A stretch of 64,000 nucleotides of DNA from Streptomyces sp. MUM 2J (GCF_022414535.1 NZ_JADWYM010000037.1:1-64000); one strand, 5' to 3'; counted from the stretch's first letter, positions 42,437 to 53,514 are shown. Numbers and translations are program-made. Notes: generated from the letters alone by a model not told the origin.

Positions 42437-42977
42437 GCCGTTCCGCCGCCCTGACGAGGGCCTGCTTCGGCCGGGTGACGCGGGTCGGCGCGATCAGCCC
42501 GTGGACCACCACGCTCCGCTCCGCCACGGCCTGGACGGAGCGCAGGGGCGAGACGCCCCCGTCGCGGACGTGCCCCGTCTCGCCGTGGAACAGCGCGCCC
42601 GAGACCGCCGCCGGCACCGTGCGCAGCCACGGCGGCCCTCGTGCCGGGCACGGGGCACACCCCGGTACGGCGGACCGGGCGCGCGGCGGGAGCGGCGGTG
42701 CCGGCTGCCTCGGGGAGGGGCTGTCGAGTGCGGGAGGGGGAGCCGGGCGTCCGGACACGGCCGTGGCGACCGTGAAGGCGCACGTCAGCCGGTCACCGGG
42801 GAGGCCGGGGCTGCGCAGCGGGCGCAAGCTGCCGTATTCGCACTGGAGTTGGGGATCCGGAACCATCACAGGAGCAGTGGTCCAGACCTATTGACCTATG
42901 GTCCAGACCTTTCTATTCTCGCGGCACCGTGGGCGTGAAGGCTCAGTCATGCCCCTGACACCCCCGAGGAGGCGCAC
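42437..42977. other. Upstream region of chiC
   Basis: The first 430 bases show nothing beyond GC-rich shadow frames. The last 100 hold the chiC promoter with its paired 12-bp repeats and the ribosome site GAGGAGG five bases before the ATG. Confidence 0.7.
42878..42919 (+). promoter_or_regulatory. chiC promoter with two 12-bp direct repeats
   Basis: TGGTCCAGACCT occurs at 42878-42889 and 42899-42910, 21 bp apart (two helical turns). TTGACC (-35, 42891-42896) lies between them and TATTCT (-10, 42914-42919) follows a 17-bp spacer. The repeats match the known Streptomyces chitinase promoter repeat used for chitin induction and glucose repression; in other species this pair binds GntR-family DasR-linked or related factors. 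Confidence 0.92.
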
Positions 42978-44801
<1,824 letters not shown>

Positions 44802-44821
44802 GACAGACGGCGCCAGAACAC

Positions 44822-44853
44822 GCTCCCCCCGGGCGTCCACGTCCGGGGGGAGC
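44822..44853 (+). terminator. chiC terminator
   Basis: GCTCCCCCCGG (44822-44832) pairs perfectly with CCGGGGGGAGC (44843-44853), 21 bases after the stop. The DUF2550 gene converges on it from the other side. Confidence 0.65.
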
Positions 44854-44961
44854 CCTGCCGGACCGGCACACCGTGACGGCGAAGGGCCCGGTGCGGACAT
44901 CCCCTCCTCCACCCCGCGGGGCGGCACGGACGGGACGCTCGCGCCGGGCCCGTCGCGGGTC

Positions 44962-45408
44962 CTACGCCACGTTCACCCGCTGACCGGGCGGGGCCGCCTC
45001 CAGCCACGCGAGGAAACCGGTCAGCGCGTCCTCGCTCATGGCCAGCTCCAGGCGGGTGCCCCGGTGCCGGCAGGCCAGGATCACCGCGTCCGAGAGCAGC
45101 GCGAGCTCCTCCTCGCCCTCGGGCAGGCGGCGTCCGGCCACCTCGATCGAGGAACGCTCCAGGATCCGCCGCGGCCGGGGCGCGTAGGAGAAGACCCGGA
45201 ACCACGCCACACGGTCGCCGCTGTAGCGGGCCACGCCGTAGCTCCAGCCCTTGCCGCCGGCGTCGGGATGCTCGGGGACGTCCCAGCGCAGGGAACAGTC
45301 GAAGGTGCCGCCGGAACGCTGGATGAGTCTGCGGCGCAGGCCGAAGACGAACAGTCCCAGCACCACGAGGGCGACGACGATTCCGCACACGGTCAGAGCG
45401 AGGACCAT
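44962..45408 (-). CDS. DUF2550 family membrane-anchored protein
   Basis: A 148-residue protein: one N-terminal membrane helix (about 5-25, VCGIVVALVVLGLFVFGL), then a soluble domain with CSLRWDVPEHPDAGGKGWSYG, RYSGDRVAWFRVFSYAPRP and VILACRHRGTRLELAMSEDAL. DUF2550 proteins sit next to atpC in many actinobacteria, as here, but have no assigned role. ATG at 45408. The atp operon terminator lies between atpC and this gene, so it is probably transcribed separately or by read-through. Confidence 0.88.
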   Translation of the reverse strand: MVLALTVCGIVVALVVLGLFVFGLRRRLIQRSGGTFDCSLRWDVPEHPDAGGKGWSYGVARYSGDRVAWFRVFSYAPRPRRILERSSIEVAGRRLPEGEEELALLSDAVILACRHRGTRLELAMSEDALTGFLAWLEAAPPGQRVNVA

Positions 45409-45484
45409 CGACTACCGACCTCCTCGTCTCTCGGGTTCAGCCTGCGGAACAGGTAATGGAACGGAAAAAACATCCAGATCTGCC

Positions 45485-45530
45485 TCAGCCGCGGCCGGCT
45501 CCGGATCGCTCCGGTGCCGGCCGCGGCTGA
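45485..45530 (-). terminator. atp operon terminator
   Basis: A perfect 15-bp stem, arms 45485-45499 and 45516-45530, whose loop folds further through CCGGA/TCCGG. It begins 27 bases after the atpC stop. Confidence 0.8.
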
Positions 45531-45556
45531 TGTGGGTCATCCTGCGCGCGCTCGGT

Positions 45557-45931
45557 TCAGCGCGCCGCCGCCGCACGCAGTCGTACGTCCGCGCGGCGCT
45601 CGGCGGCGGCATCGCCCTCCGCCTTCGCGCGCTCGAGCTCGCGCTCGACGCGCTGGACGTCGATCTCGTCCGACAGCTCGGCGATCTCGGCCAGCAGCGA
45701 CAGCTTGTTGTCGGCGAACGACACGAAACCGCCGTGCACCGCGGCGACGACCGTTCCGCCGTCGCTCGTCCGGATGGTCACCGGGCCCGACTCCAGCACA
45801 CCGAGCAGCGGCTGGTGACCGGGCATGACGCCGATGTCGCCGGACGTGGTGCGCGCGACGACCAGGGTGGCCTCGCCGGACCAGACCTCTCGGTCGGCCG
45901 CGACCAGCGCGACGTGCAGCTCAGCAGCCAA
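45557..45931 (-). CDS. atpC: ATP synthase F1 subunit epsilon
   Basis: A 124-residue protein: N-terminal beta-sandwich (HVALVAADREVWSGEATLVVART, GDIGVMPGHQPLLGVLESG) and a C-terminal helical pair (DEIDVQRVERELERAKAEG). Epsilon links the central stalk to the c-ring and inhibits ATP hydrolysis. Last gene of the operon, 120 bases after atpD and followed by a strong hairpin. ATG at 45931. Confidence 0.96.
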   Translation of the reverse strand: MAAELHVALVAADREVWSGEATLVVARTTSGDIGVMPGHQPLLGVLESGPVTIRTSDGGTVVAAVHGGFVSFADNKLSLLAEIAELSDEIDVQRVERELERAKAEGDAAAERRADVRLRAAAAR

Positions 45932-46051
45932 GGGTGGCTCCTCGGGTCACCACCCGGCGGGAGTGCCGGGTGTGGGTTACAAGTCTAGTAGGCGTGGGAG
46001 AGGGGGCGGGACGCGCCCGCCCCCTCACACCGGTCGCACGGGCACCCGGCG

Positions 46052-47500
46052 TCAGGAGACGCCGAGCTCCTTCGCGTTCTGCTTCAGGTCCTCAAGACCA
46101 CCGCACATGAAGAACGCCTGCTCCGGGAAGTGGTCGAACTCGCCGTCGCAGATCGCGTTGAACGCGGCGATCGACTCGTCCAGCGGCACGTCCGAACCGT
46201 CCACGCCGGTGAACTGCTTGGCGACGTGGGTGTTCTGGGACAGGAAGCGCTCCACGCGACGGGCACGGTGGACGACGAGCTTGTCCTCCTCGCCGAGCTC
46301 GTCGATACCGAGGATCGCGATGATGTCCTGGAGGTCCTTGTACTTCTGCAGGATGTTCTTGACGCGCATGGCCGCGCCGTAGTGGTCCTGCGAGATGTAA
46401 CGCGGGTCCAGGATCCGGGACGTGGAGTCCAGCGGGTCCACGGCCGGGTAGATGCCCTTCTCGGAGATCGGACGGGAGAGGACCGTCGTCGCGTCCAGGT
46501 GGGCGAAGGTGGTGGCCGGGGCCGGGTCGGTCAGGTCGTCCGCGGGGACGTAGATCGCCTGCATCGAGGTGATCGAGTGACCGCGGGTCGACGTGATGCG
46601 CTCCTGGAGGAGACCCATCTCGTCGGCCAGGTTCGGCTGGTAACCCACCGCGGACGGCATACGGCCGAGCAGCGTGGAGACCTCGGAACCGGCCTGCGTG
46701 AAGCGGAAGATGTTGTCGATGAAGAACAGCACGTCCTGCTTCTGGACGTCACGGAAGTACTCGGCCATGGTCAGGCCGGCCAGCGCGACGCGCAGACGGG
46801 TGCCCGGGGGCTCGTCCATCTGACCGAAGACCAGCGCGGTCTTGTCGATGACGCCCGAGTCCGACATCTCCTCGATGAGGTCGTTGCCCTCACGGGTGCG
46901 CTCACCGACACCGGCGAACACGGAGACACCGTCGTGGTTGTTGGCGACGCGGTAGATCATCTCCTGGATGAGCACCGTCTTGCCGACGCCGGCACCACCG
47001 AACAGACCGATCTTTCCACCCTTGACGTACGGGGTGAGAAGGTCGATGACCTTGACGCCGGTCTCGAACATCTCGGTCTTCGACTCGAGCTCGTCGAAGT
47101 TCGGGGCCTTGCGGTGGATGGACCAGCGCTCGCCCTCGTAGGACTCGTCGACGTTCAGCACCTCACCGAGGGTGTTGAACACCTTGCCCTTGGTGAAGTC
47201 GCCGACCGGGACGGTGATGCCCGTGCCCGTGTCGGTGACCGAGGCCTGGCGGACCAGGCCGTCGGTCGGCTGCATGGAGATCGTGCGGACCAGGCCGTCA
47301 CCCAGGTGCTGGGCGACCTCCAGGGTCAGCGTCTTCTTCTCGCCCGCGTTGGCCGGGTCGGCCACGTCGACGTGAAGGGCGTTGTAGATGTCCGGCATCG
47401 CGTCGACGGGGAACTCCACGTCGACGACCGGGCCGATGACCCGCGCGACGCGGCCAGTGGCCACGCCAGCAGGAGCGGTCGGCTCAACAGTGGTGGTCAT
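46052..47500 (-). CDS. atpD: ATP synthase F1 subunit beta (catalytic)
   Basis: A 482-residue protein with P-loop GGAGVGKT, GERTREGND with the catalytic Glu, the ALVFGQMDEPPG segment and the DELSEED-like region present as DELGEEDK. Three copies alternate with alpha in the F1 head. The ATG at 47500 shares one base with the atpG stop (TAATG), coupling translation. Confidence 0.98.
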   Translation of the reverse strand: MTTTVEPTAPAGVATGRVARVIGPVVDVEFPVDAMPDIYNALHVDVADPANAGEKKTLTLEVAQHLGDGLVRTISMQPTDGLVRQASVTDTGTGITVPVGDFTKGKVFNTLGEVLNVDESYEGERWSIHRKAPNFDELESKTEMFETGVKVIDLLTPYVKGGKIGLFGGAGVGKTVLIQEMIYRVANNHDGVSVFAGVGERTREGNDLIEEMSDSGVIDKTALVFGQMDEPPGTRLRVALAGLTMAEYFRDVQKQDVLFFIDNIFRFTQAGSEVSTLLGRMPSAVGYQPNLADEMGLLQERITSTRGHSITSMQAIYVPADDLTDPAPATTFAHLDATTVLSRPISEKGIYPAVDPLDSTSRILDPRYISQDHYGAAMRVKNILQKYKDLQDIIAILGIDELGEEDKLVVHRARRVERFLSQNTHVAKQFTGVDGSDVPLDESIAAFNAICDGEFDHFPEQAFFMCGGLEDLKQNAKELGVS

Positions 47501-48417
47501 TAGTTGTCACTCCCCGCGGTCGCGTCGGCCAGGGCGCTCGCGCCACCGACGATCTCGCTGATTTCCTGGGTGATTTCGGCCTGGCGGGCCGCGTTGGCAA
47601 GCCGGGAGAGGGTCTCGATGAGCTCTCCGGCGTTGTCGGTGGCCGACTTCATCGCGCGCCGCGTGGCGGCGTGCTTGGAGGCGGCCGACTGGAGCAGCGC
47701 GTTGTAGATGCGGCTCTCCACGTAGCGCGGCAGCAGGGCGTCGAGGACGTCCTCCGCCGAGGGCTCGAAGTCGTACAGCGGAAGGATCTCGCCCCGGGGG
47801 GCTGCTTCCCTGGCGACCTCTTCGAGGCTGAGCGGCAGGAGGCGGTCGCCGAGCGCCGTCTGCGTCATCATCGAGACGAACTCGGTGAAGACGATGTGGA
47901 GCTCGTCCACGCCCCCGGCGGCCGTGTCCTTCTCGATGGCCTCGATGAGCGGTGCCGCGACCTTCTTGGCGTCCGCGTACGTCGGCTCGTCCGTGAAGCC
48001 CGTCCACGACTCCGCGACCTTGCGCTCACGGAAGTGGTAGTGGGCCAGACCGCGCCGGCCGACGATGTACGTGTCGACCTGCTTGCCCTCGCGCTCCAGG
48101 CGCTGGGTCAGCTGCTCCGCCGCCTTGATGGCGTTGGAGTTGAAGGCACCGGCGAGACCACGGTCGCTCGTCAGCAGCAGCACCGCGGACCGGGTGACCT
48201 TGTCGGCCTGCGTGGTCAGCGGGTGCTGGGTGTTCGAGCCGGTACCCACCGCCGTGACCGCGCGGGTGAGCTCGGTCGCGTACGGCGTGGAGGCCGCCAC
48301 CTTGCGCTGCGCCTTGACGACGCGCGAGGCGGCGATCATCTCCATCGCCTTGGTGATCTTCTTGGTCGCGGTGACGGATCGGATGCGACGCTTGTAGACC
48401 CGGAGCTGAGCTCCCAT
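47500..48417 (-). CDS. atpG: ATP synthase F1 subunit gamma
   Basis: A 305-residue protein: N-terminal helix LRVYKRRIRSVTATKKITKAM, central Rossmann-like part with LLTSDRGLAGAFNSN, C-terminal helix with MKSATDNAGELIETLSR. It is the rotating central shaft. It lies between atpA (20 bases upstream) and atpD, with a one-base overlap at its end. Confidence 0.97.
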   Translation of the reverse strand: MGAQLRVYKRRIRSVTATKKITKAMEMIAASRVVKAQRKVAASTPYATELTRAVTAVGTGSNTQHPLTTQADKVTRSAVLLLTSDRGLAGAFNSNAIKAAEQLTQRLEREGKQVDTYIVGRRGLAHYHFRERKVAESWTGFTDEPTYADAKKVAAPLIEAIEKDTAAGGVDELHIVFTEFVSMMTQTALGDRLLPLSLEEVAREAAPRGEILPLYDFEPSAEDVLDALLPRYVESRIYNALLQSAASKHAATRRAMKSATDNAGELIETLSRLANAARQAEITQEISEIVGGASALADATAGSDN

Positions 48418-48438
48418 GAGTCAGGTCCCTTCCTTACG

Positions 48439-50028
48439 TCACTTGGCGGCGGCCGGGGCGTCCTCGCCGAGAAGCCTGCCGTCCGAGGTCTCGAACTGCT
48501 TCTTGAAGTCGGCGATCGCGTCGGCGACGGCGGTGAGGGTGTCGTCCGACATCTTGCCGCCCTCCTTGATGGAGGTCATGAGGCCCTGCTCCTTGCGGTG
48601 CAGGTACTCCAGGAGCTCCTTCTCGAAGCGGCGGATGTCGGCGACGGGGACATCGTCCATCTTGCCGGTGGTGCCGGCCCACACGGAGACGACCTGGTCC
48701 TCGGTGGACATCGGCTGGTACTGGTCCTGCTTCAGCAGCTCGACCATGCGCTGACCGCGCTCCAGCTGCGACTTCGAAGCGGCGTCCAGGTCGGAACCGA
48801 AGGCGGCGAACGCCTCCAGCTCACGGAACTGGGCCAGGTCCACGCGGAGACGGCCCGAGACCTGCTTCATCGCCTTGTGCTGGGCGGAACCACCGACGCG
48901 GGAGACGGAGATACCGACGTTCAGCGCGGGGCGCTGACCGGCGTTGAACAGGTCCGACTCCAGGAAGCACTGGCCGTCGGTGATGGAGATGACGTTGGTC
49001 GGGATGAACGCCGAGACGTCGTTGGCCTTGGTCTCGACGATCGGCAGACCGGTCATCGAACCGGCACCCATCTCGTCGGAGAGCTTGGCGCAGCGCTCCA
49101 GCAGACGGGAGTGCAGGTAGAAGACGTCACCCGGGTAGGCCTCACGGCCCGGCGGGCGGCGCAGCAGCAGCGACACGGCGCGGTAGGCGTCGGCCTGCTT
49201 CGACAGGTCGTCGAAGATGATCAGGACGTGCTTGCCCTCGTACATCCACTGCTGACCGATGGCCGAGCCGGTGTACGGGGCGAGGTACTTGAAGCCGGCC
49301 GGGTCGGACGCCGGGGCGGCGACGATGGTCGTGTACTCCAGCGCGCCGTTCTCCTCCAGAGCGCGGCGGACCGACGCGATGGTGGAGCCCTTCTGGCCGA
49401 CGGCGACGTAGATGCAGCGGACCTGCTTGTTCGGGTCGCCGGTACGCCAGTTGTCACGCTGGTTGATGATCGTGTCGACGGCCAGGGCGGTCTTGCCGGT
49501 CTGGCGGTCACCGATGACCAGCTGACGCTGGCCACGGCCGATCGGGGTCATCGCGTCGACGGCCTTGTAGCCGGTCTCCATCGGCTCGTGCACCGACTTG
49601 CGCTGCATGACCGTGGGAGCCTGCAGTTCAAGGGCGCGACGGCCGCTGGTCTCGATCTCGCCGAGGCCGTCGATCGGGTTGCCGAGCGGGTCGACGACGC
49701 GGCCGAGGTAGCCCTCGCCGACGGCCACGGAGAGAACCTCGCCGGTGCGGGTGACCGGCTGCCCCTCCTCGATGCCGCTGAACTCACCGAGGACGATCGC
49801 ACCGATCTCGCGCTCCTCGAGGTTGAGGGCGAGGCCGAGGGTGCCGTCCTCGAACTTCAGCAGTTCGTTGGCCATGGCCGAGGGGAGACCCTCGACCTTC
49901 GCGATGCCGTCGCCGGCAAGGGTGACCGTACCGACCTCCTCGCGCGAGGCCGCGTCCGGCTTGTACGACTGGACGAAGGTCTCCAGTGCGTCCCGGATCT
50001 CCTCCGGCCGGATCGTGAGCTCCGCCAT
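48439..50028 (-). CDS. atpA: ATP synthase F1 subunit alpha
   Basis: A 529-residue protein with P-loop GDRQTGKT, VAVGQKGSTIA, IFDDLSKQA and the arginine-finger region SRVGGSAQ. It forms the nucleotide-binding, mostly non-catalytic half of the F1 hexamer. ATG at 50028 begins the conserved MAELTIRPEEIRDAL; the longer frame upstream crosses the intercistronic hairpin and is not conserved sequence. 148 bases separate it from atpH. Confidence 0.98.
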   Translation of the reverse strand: MAELTIRPEEIRDALETFVQSYKPDAASREEVGTVTLAGDGIAKVEGLPSAMANELLKFEDGTLGLALNLEEREIGAIVLGEFSGIEEGQPVTRTGEVLSVAVGEGYLGRVVDPLGNPIDGLGEIETSGRRALELQAPTVMQRKSVHEPMETGYKAVDAMTPIGRGQRQLVIGDRQTGKTALAVDTIINQRDNWRTGDPNKQVRCIYVAVGQKGSTIASVRRALEENGALEYTTIVAAPASDPAGFKYLAPYTGSAIGQQWMYEGKHVLIIFDDLSKQADAYRAVSLLLRRPPGREAYPGDVFYLHSRLLERCAKLSDEMGAGSMTGLPIVETKANDVSAFIPTNVISITDGQCFLESDLFNAGQRPALNVGISVSRVGGSAQHKAMKQVSGRLRVDLAQFRELEAFAAFGSDLDAASKSQLERGQRMVELLKQDQYQPMSTEDQVVSVWAGTTGKMDDVPVADIRRFEKELLEYLHRKEQGLMTSIKEGGKMSDDTLTAVADAIADFKKQFETSDGRLLGEDAPAAAK

Positions 50029-50076
50029 CTGGGTTCCCTGCTCTCCTTGTTGGGCCCGAAGTTTCACTTGGGGGGT

Positions 50077-50094
50077 ATGGGGGACACCCCCCAT
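50077..50094 (-). other. Intercistronic hairpin between atpH and atpA
   Basis: ATGGGGG (50077-50083) pairs with CCCCCAT (50088-50094); an alternative fold GGGGGGT/ACCCCCC uses 50070-50092. The two cannot form together. It lies in the only wide gap inside the operon besides atpD-atpC. Confidence 0.5.
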
Positions 50095-50176
50095 CAGGAG
50101 GTGAATCCTCTGCACGGCCCAACCAGGGCCGTAAGTACGTACTGCGTGTTCAGTTGCCGTGCCTCACGCGAAGCGG

Positions 50177-50992
50177 TCAGCTCGCCATCCGGCGCTCGGC
50201 GTCCGCGATGCGGTCCGCGAGGGAGCCGTTGATGACCTCGTCGCCGACCTGCACGCGGATCCCGCCGAGGACCTCCGGGTCCACGTCGAGGTTGAGGTGC
50301 ATCCGGCGGCCGTAGAGCTTCGCCAGGGCCGCGCCCAGACGCTGCTTCTGCGTGTCGCTCAGCGGCACCGCCGAGGTGACGACGGCGACCATGCGGTCCC
50401 GGCGCTCGGCCGCCAGCTTCGACAGGGACTCGAGTCCTGCCTCCAGGCTACGTCCCCGCGGCGCGGTCACGAGGCGCGTGACCAGACGCTCGGTGGTCGG
50501 CTTGGCCTTGCCGCCGAGAAGGGTGCGCAGCAGCTCCTTCTTGGCCGCGGTGCCGGCCTTGCGGTCGGTGAGGGCGGCGCGCAGCTCGGTGGAGGAGGAG
50601 ACGATCCGGCCGAACCGGAACAGCTCGTCCTCGACATCGTCGAGCGTGCCCCTCTTCTGCGCGGCGGTGAAGTCGGCGGTGCTCGCCAGCTCCTCCAGCG
50701 CGTCCACCAGGTCGCGGGACTGCGACCAGCGGGAGCGGACCATTCCGGCCACCAGATCGGCGGTCGGACCGCCGACCTGGGTGCCGAGCAGGCGCTGGAC
50801 CAGCTCGGCCTTGGCCTCGCCGGCCTGCGCCGGGTCGGTCAGGACCCGGCGCAGCGACACCTCGCGGTCGAGCAGCGCGGTGACGGCCGCCAGCTCGTCG
50901 GCGAGCTGCGCCGCGTCGGCTGCCGTGTTGTCCGTGAGGGCGTCGAGACGCTCACGGGCGGCTGCCAGTGCCTCGCGGCTCGCTCCGTTCAT
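50177..50992 (-). CDS. atpH: ATP synthase subunit delta
   Basis: A 271-residue protein, longer than the roughly 180 of E. coli, which is normal for actinobacteria. The family C-terminal motif is VTSAVPLSDTQKQRLGAAL and GGIRVQVGDEVINGSLADR. It joins the peripheral stalk to F1. Its ATG overlaps the atpF stop by 4 bases. Confidence 0.96.
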   Translation of the reverse strand: MNGASREALAAARERLDALTDNTAADAAQLADELAAVTALLDREVSLRRVLTDPAQAGEAKAELVQRLLGTQVGGPTADLVAGMVRSRWSQSRDLVDALEELASTADFTAAQKRGTLDDVEDELFRFGRIVSSSTELRAALTDRKAGTAAKKELLRTLLGGKAKPTTERLVTRLVTAPRGRSLEAGLESLSKLAAERRDRMVAVVTSAVPLSDTQKQRLGAALAKLYGRRMHLNLDVDPEVLGGIRVQVGDEVINGSLADRIADAERRMAS

Positions 50993-51546
50993 CGCGCGGC
51001 CTCGGCCTTCGTCGCCTTGTCCTCGATCTCGTCGAGGAAGCGGTCGATGACGCGGCTCTGGCGGGCGTGGTCCTCAAGGGACTCACCGACGAGCTTGCCG
51101 GCCAGGTCGGTGGCGAGCTTGCCGACGTCCTGACGCAGCGAGGACGCCGCGGCCTTGCGGTCGGCCTCGATCTGGGCGTGACCGGCGGCGACGATCTCCT
51201 CGCGCTGCCGCTGGCCCTCGGCCCGCATCTCGGCGATGAGCGTGGCACCCTGCTCCTGCGCCTCCTGGCGCAGACGCGCGGCCTCGTGCCGGGCCTCGGC
51301 GAGCTGAGCCTTGTACTGCTCAAGCACGCTCTGGGCCTCGACCTTCATGGCCTCGGCCTCTTCGATACCGCCTTCGATCGCCGCTCGGCGCTCCTCCAGA
51401 ACCTTGTTGATGTTCGGAAGCAGCTTCTTCCAGAAGAAGAAGAACACGATGGCGAAGGCGATGGTGCCGACGAGCAGCTCGGGGCCCGGAGGAATGAGCG
51501 GGTTCTGCTCTTCCTCGGCCGCCAGCTGTACCAGGTTGGCGATCAC
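50989..51546 (-). CDS. atpF: ATP synthase Fo subunit b
   Basis: A 185-residue protein: N-terminal membrane helix (about 25-45, LLVGTIAFAIVFFFFW) and a long hydrophilic coiled coil (KVLEERRAAIEGGIEEAE). It forms the peripheral stalk. GTG at 51546 follows AAAGG. It lies 40 bases after atpE. Confidence 0.96.
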   Translation of the reverse strand: MIANLVQLAAEEEQNPLIPPGPELLVGTIAFAIVFFFFWKKLLPNINKVLEERRAAIEGGIEEAEAMKVEAQSVLEQYKAQLAEARHEAARLRQEAQEQGATLIAEMRAEGQRQREEIVAAGHAQIEADRKAAASSLRQDVGKLATDLAGKLVGESLEDHARQSRVIDRFLDEIEDKATKAEAAR

Positions 51547-51586
51547 ATCAGTGCCTTTCGTCGATGCGTGTCAGTAAGAAAGTGGA

Positions 51587-51823
51587 CTACTTACCGAACA
51601 CGAACGGCATGACGATGCCGATGAGGGCGAGCGCCTCGCAGAAGGCGAAGCCGAGGATCTGGTTGGCGCGGATCAGGCCGGCGGCCTCAGGCTGGCGGGC
51701 GAGGGCCTGGGTGCCGTTGCCGAAGATGATGCCGACGCCGATGCCGGGGCCGATGGCCGCGAGGCCGTAACCGACGGAGCCAATGGAACCGGAGACAGCG
51801 GCGAGGGTCTCAGTGGCAGCCAT
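51587..51823 (-). CDS. atpE: ATP synthase Fo subunit c
   Basis: A 78-residue hairpin of two membrane helices joined by the polar loop ARQPE (residues 42-46). Glu63 in FCEALALIG is the proton-carrying carboxylate; no sodium-binding pattern (Gln plus Thr set) is evident, so it is proton-coupled. It forms the rotor ring, made in many copies. Confidence 0.97.
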   Translation of the reverse strand: MAATETLAAVSGSIGSVGYGLAAIGPGIGVGIIFGNGTQALARQPEAAGLIRANQILGFAFCEALALIGIVMPFVFGK

Positions 51824-51889
51824 GCTGATTCTTCCTTTTCTTTACGGACCGGTGGGGGTTGGCCACCGGACGATTCGGGGGGTGAGGGC

Positions 51890-52708
51890 TCAGTGGTGCT
51901 CGGCGAGAGCGCCCTGAATGTAGGAGCAGGCCAGCAGGACGAAGACGTACGCCTGGACGGCCTGGACGAAGAGTTCGAAGACGATCATGGCGGTCGTCAT
52001 CACGAAGGAGACACCGGCGGCCGGGATCATCCAGCTGTTCAGCAGGTACCAGGAGGCGACGGTGAACATCACCAGCATCAGGTGACCGGCGAACATGTTG
52101 GCGAACAGTCGCACCGCGTGCGTGAACGGGCGGACGATCAGGTTCGAGAAGAACTCGATGACCATCACCAGCGGCAGCACCGCGCCGAGCGACTTGTCGT
52201 AGCCCGTGACGTTCTTGAAGAAGCCGACGAAGCCGTGCCGCTTGAAGGTCAGGGAGACCCACGTGAGGTAGACGATCACCGCGAGGACCATCGGGTAGGC
52301 GATGATCGACGAGACCGGGAACTGGGCCAGCGGGATCACGGACCAGACGTTCATGATCCAGATGAAGAAGAACAGCGAGACCATGAACGGGACGTACTTC
52401 TCGCCCTCCCGCTTGCCGAGGGTCTCGTAGACGATGCCGCGGCGCACGAAGTCGTAACCGGCCTCGCCGACCATCTGCAGCTTGCCCGGCACGACCTTGG
52501 CCTTGCCGAACGCGGCCCAGAAGAAGGCGACGACGAGAGCGGTGGTGACGAGCGCGAGCAGCATCACCTTGTTGAATTCATACCCGCCGACCGTGAACAG
52601 CGGCTGGAACAGGAACGAGTGCAGGCCCGGAGCCGGGAAGCCACACCCGTTGTCGGACATGATCCGGCAACTCCAGTCGAAGGCGAGCTGGGTCTGGTCA
52701 GCACTCAC
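51890..52708 (-). CDS. atpB: ATP synthase Fo subunit a
   Basis: A 272-residue protein with six hydrophobic segments. The stator arginine is in THAVRLFANMFAGHL, and the C-terminal ELFVQAVQAYVFVLL is typical. It forms the proton half-channels against the c-ring. GTG at 52708 follows AAGGAG; an ATG 20 codons upstream lacks a site. It lies 66 bases before atpE and 225 after atpI. Confidence 0.96.
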   Translation of the reverse strand: MSADQTQLAFDWSCRIMSDNGCGFPAPGLHSFLFQPLFTVGGYEFNKVMLLALVTTALVVAFFWAAFGKAKVVPGKLQMVGEAGYDFVRRGIVYETLGKREGEKYVPFMVSLFFFIWIMNVWSVIPLAQFPVSSIIAYPMVLAVIVYLTWVSLTFKRHGFVGFFKNVTGYDKSLGAVLPLVMVIEFFSNLIVRPFTHAVRLFANMFAGHLMLVMFTVASWYLLNSWMIPAAGVSFVMTTAMIVFELFVQAVQAYVFVLLACSYIQGALAEHH

Positions 52709-52933
52709 CGCGGGCTCCTTCGGCGTGACGCATGGGTACGGCAACCTCGTTGTGTCGGCGCGGCACACGGCCGCGGATCGGCACCGGACTGGTGTAACGG
52801 ATGTGGGGGCGGCTGGAGGGCATCGAGCCTCGCGTTCGAGCAGGCGTCAGTTCGGATGCCCGCGCCCGCGATGCCGCAGTTGGCACCGGACGATAGCAGG
52901 AGATCTCACAGGCACTTATCCCGCCCCTACCCC

Positions 52934-53371
52934 TCACGACGACGGCCCCGACTTCTCGGACTTGTCACTCTTGGCGGAGTCCGGGTCGACGTAGAAGAGC
53001 TTTGCCTTCATGTGCGCCCGGGCCTGCGCGGCCATCCACACCACGGTCGCGACGACCAGCGAGACCGCGAATGCCTTGGCGTTGAAGAGTGAGGTGTCCT
53101 TGAAGACGGCGACGAAGATCAGGAGCAGCAGGAGTTGGGCGACATAGAGCAACAGCCCCATGGCCTGGAACAGCTGCGGGAGCGTTTTTGCCGTCCACTG
53201 CAGAACGTAGAGGCCGATCCCCATGAAAAGGATCGCGAGCAGTGCGCCGACGGCGGCTCCCAACGCACCCTTGCCTCCGGCCACCGCACCGCTGACGGCG
53301 ACGGCGACCACACCGGCAGCGGCCGTGGGTACGGCGCACTGCAGAAGGTTCCGGGCGTCATTGGACGGCAT
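52934..53371 (-). CDS. atpI: ATP synthase assembly protein I
   Basis: A 145-residue protein with four hydrophobic segments (about 13-33, 37-57, 68-90, 99-117) and a Lys/Ser/Asp-rich tail. AtpI-type proteins help c-ring assembly. First gene of the operon. The Rex-like sites at 53497 and 53543 lie 126-189 bases upstream of its ATG. Confidence 0.9.
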   Translation of the reverse strand: MPSNDARNLLQCAVPTAAAGVVAVAVSGAVAGGKGALGAAVGALLAILFMGIGLYVLQWTAKTLPQLFQAMGLLLYVAQLLLLLIFVAVFKDTSLFNAKAFAVSLVVATVVWMAAQARAHMKAKLFYVDPDSAKSDKSEKSGPSS

Positions 53372-53496
53372 GGCGGCAACTCCGCTTTCACAGGGGGCAG
53401 GGTGTCGTCATGGACGAGCGTAGTCCCGGTCGGAGTGGTGGAGACCTCACGGCCCAGGGGCCGTCGCACCACGGTCCCTCGGCTCTGTCCGGGTTC

Positions 53497-53514
53497 TCGT
53501 GAACGGTATCACAA
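53497..53514 (-). promoter_or_regulatory. Rex (redox) operator candidate of the atp operon, site 1
   Basis: On the minus strand this reads TTGTGATACCGTTCACGA, matching the Rex consensus TTGTGAANNNNTTCACAA at 12 of 14 fixed positions. Rex of S. coelicolor senses NADH/NAD+ and is known to regulate respiratory genes; I recall the atp operon among its targets. Confidence 0.7.

Noticed and set aside
42878..42910. 12-bp repeats before chiC considered as target-site duplications
   Set aside because: They match the known chitinase promoter repeat and flank only 9 bases containing the -35 element.
42412..42938. Possible small genes between the adenosyltransferase and chiC
   Set aside because: The frames run through the chiC promoter and lack ribosome sites and coherent protein sequence.
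46130..47503. Plus-strand frame opposite atpD
   Set aside because: The atpD protein is fully conserved; the opposite frame is Asp/Val/Gly-rich shadow sequence common in GC-rich genes.
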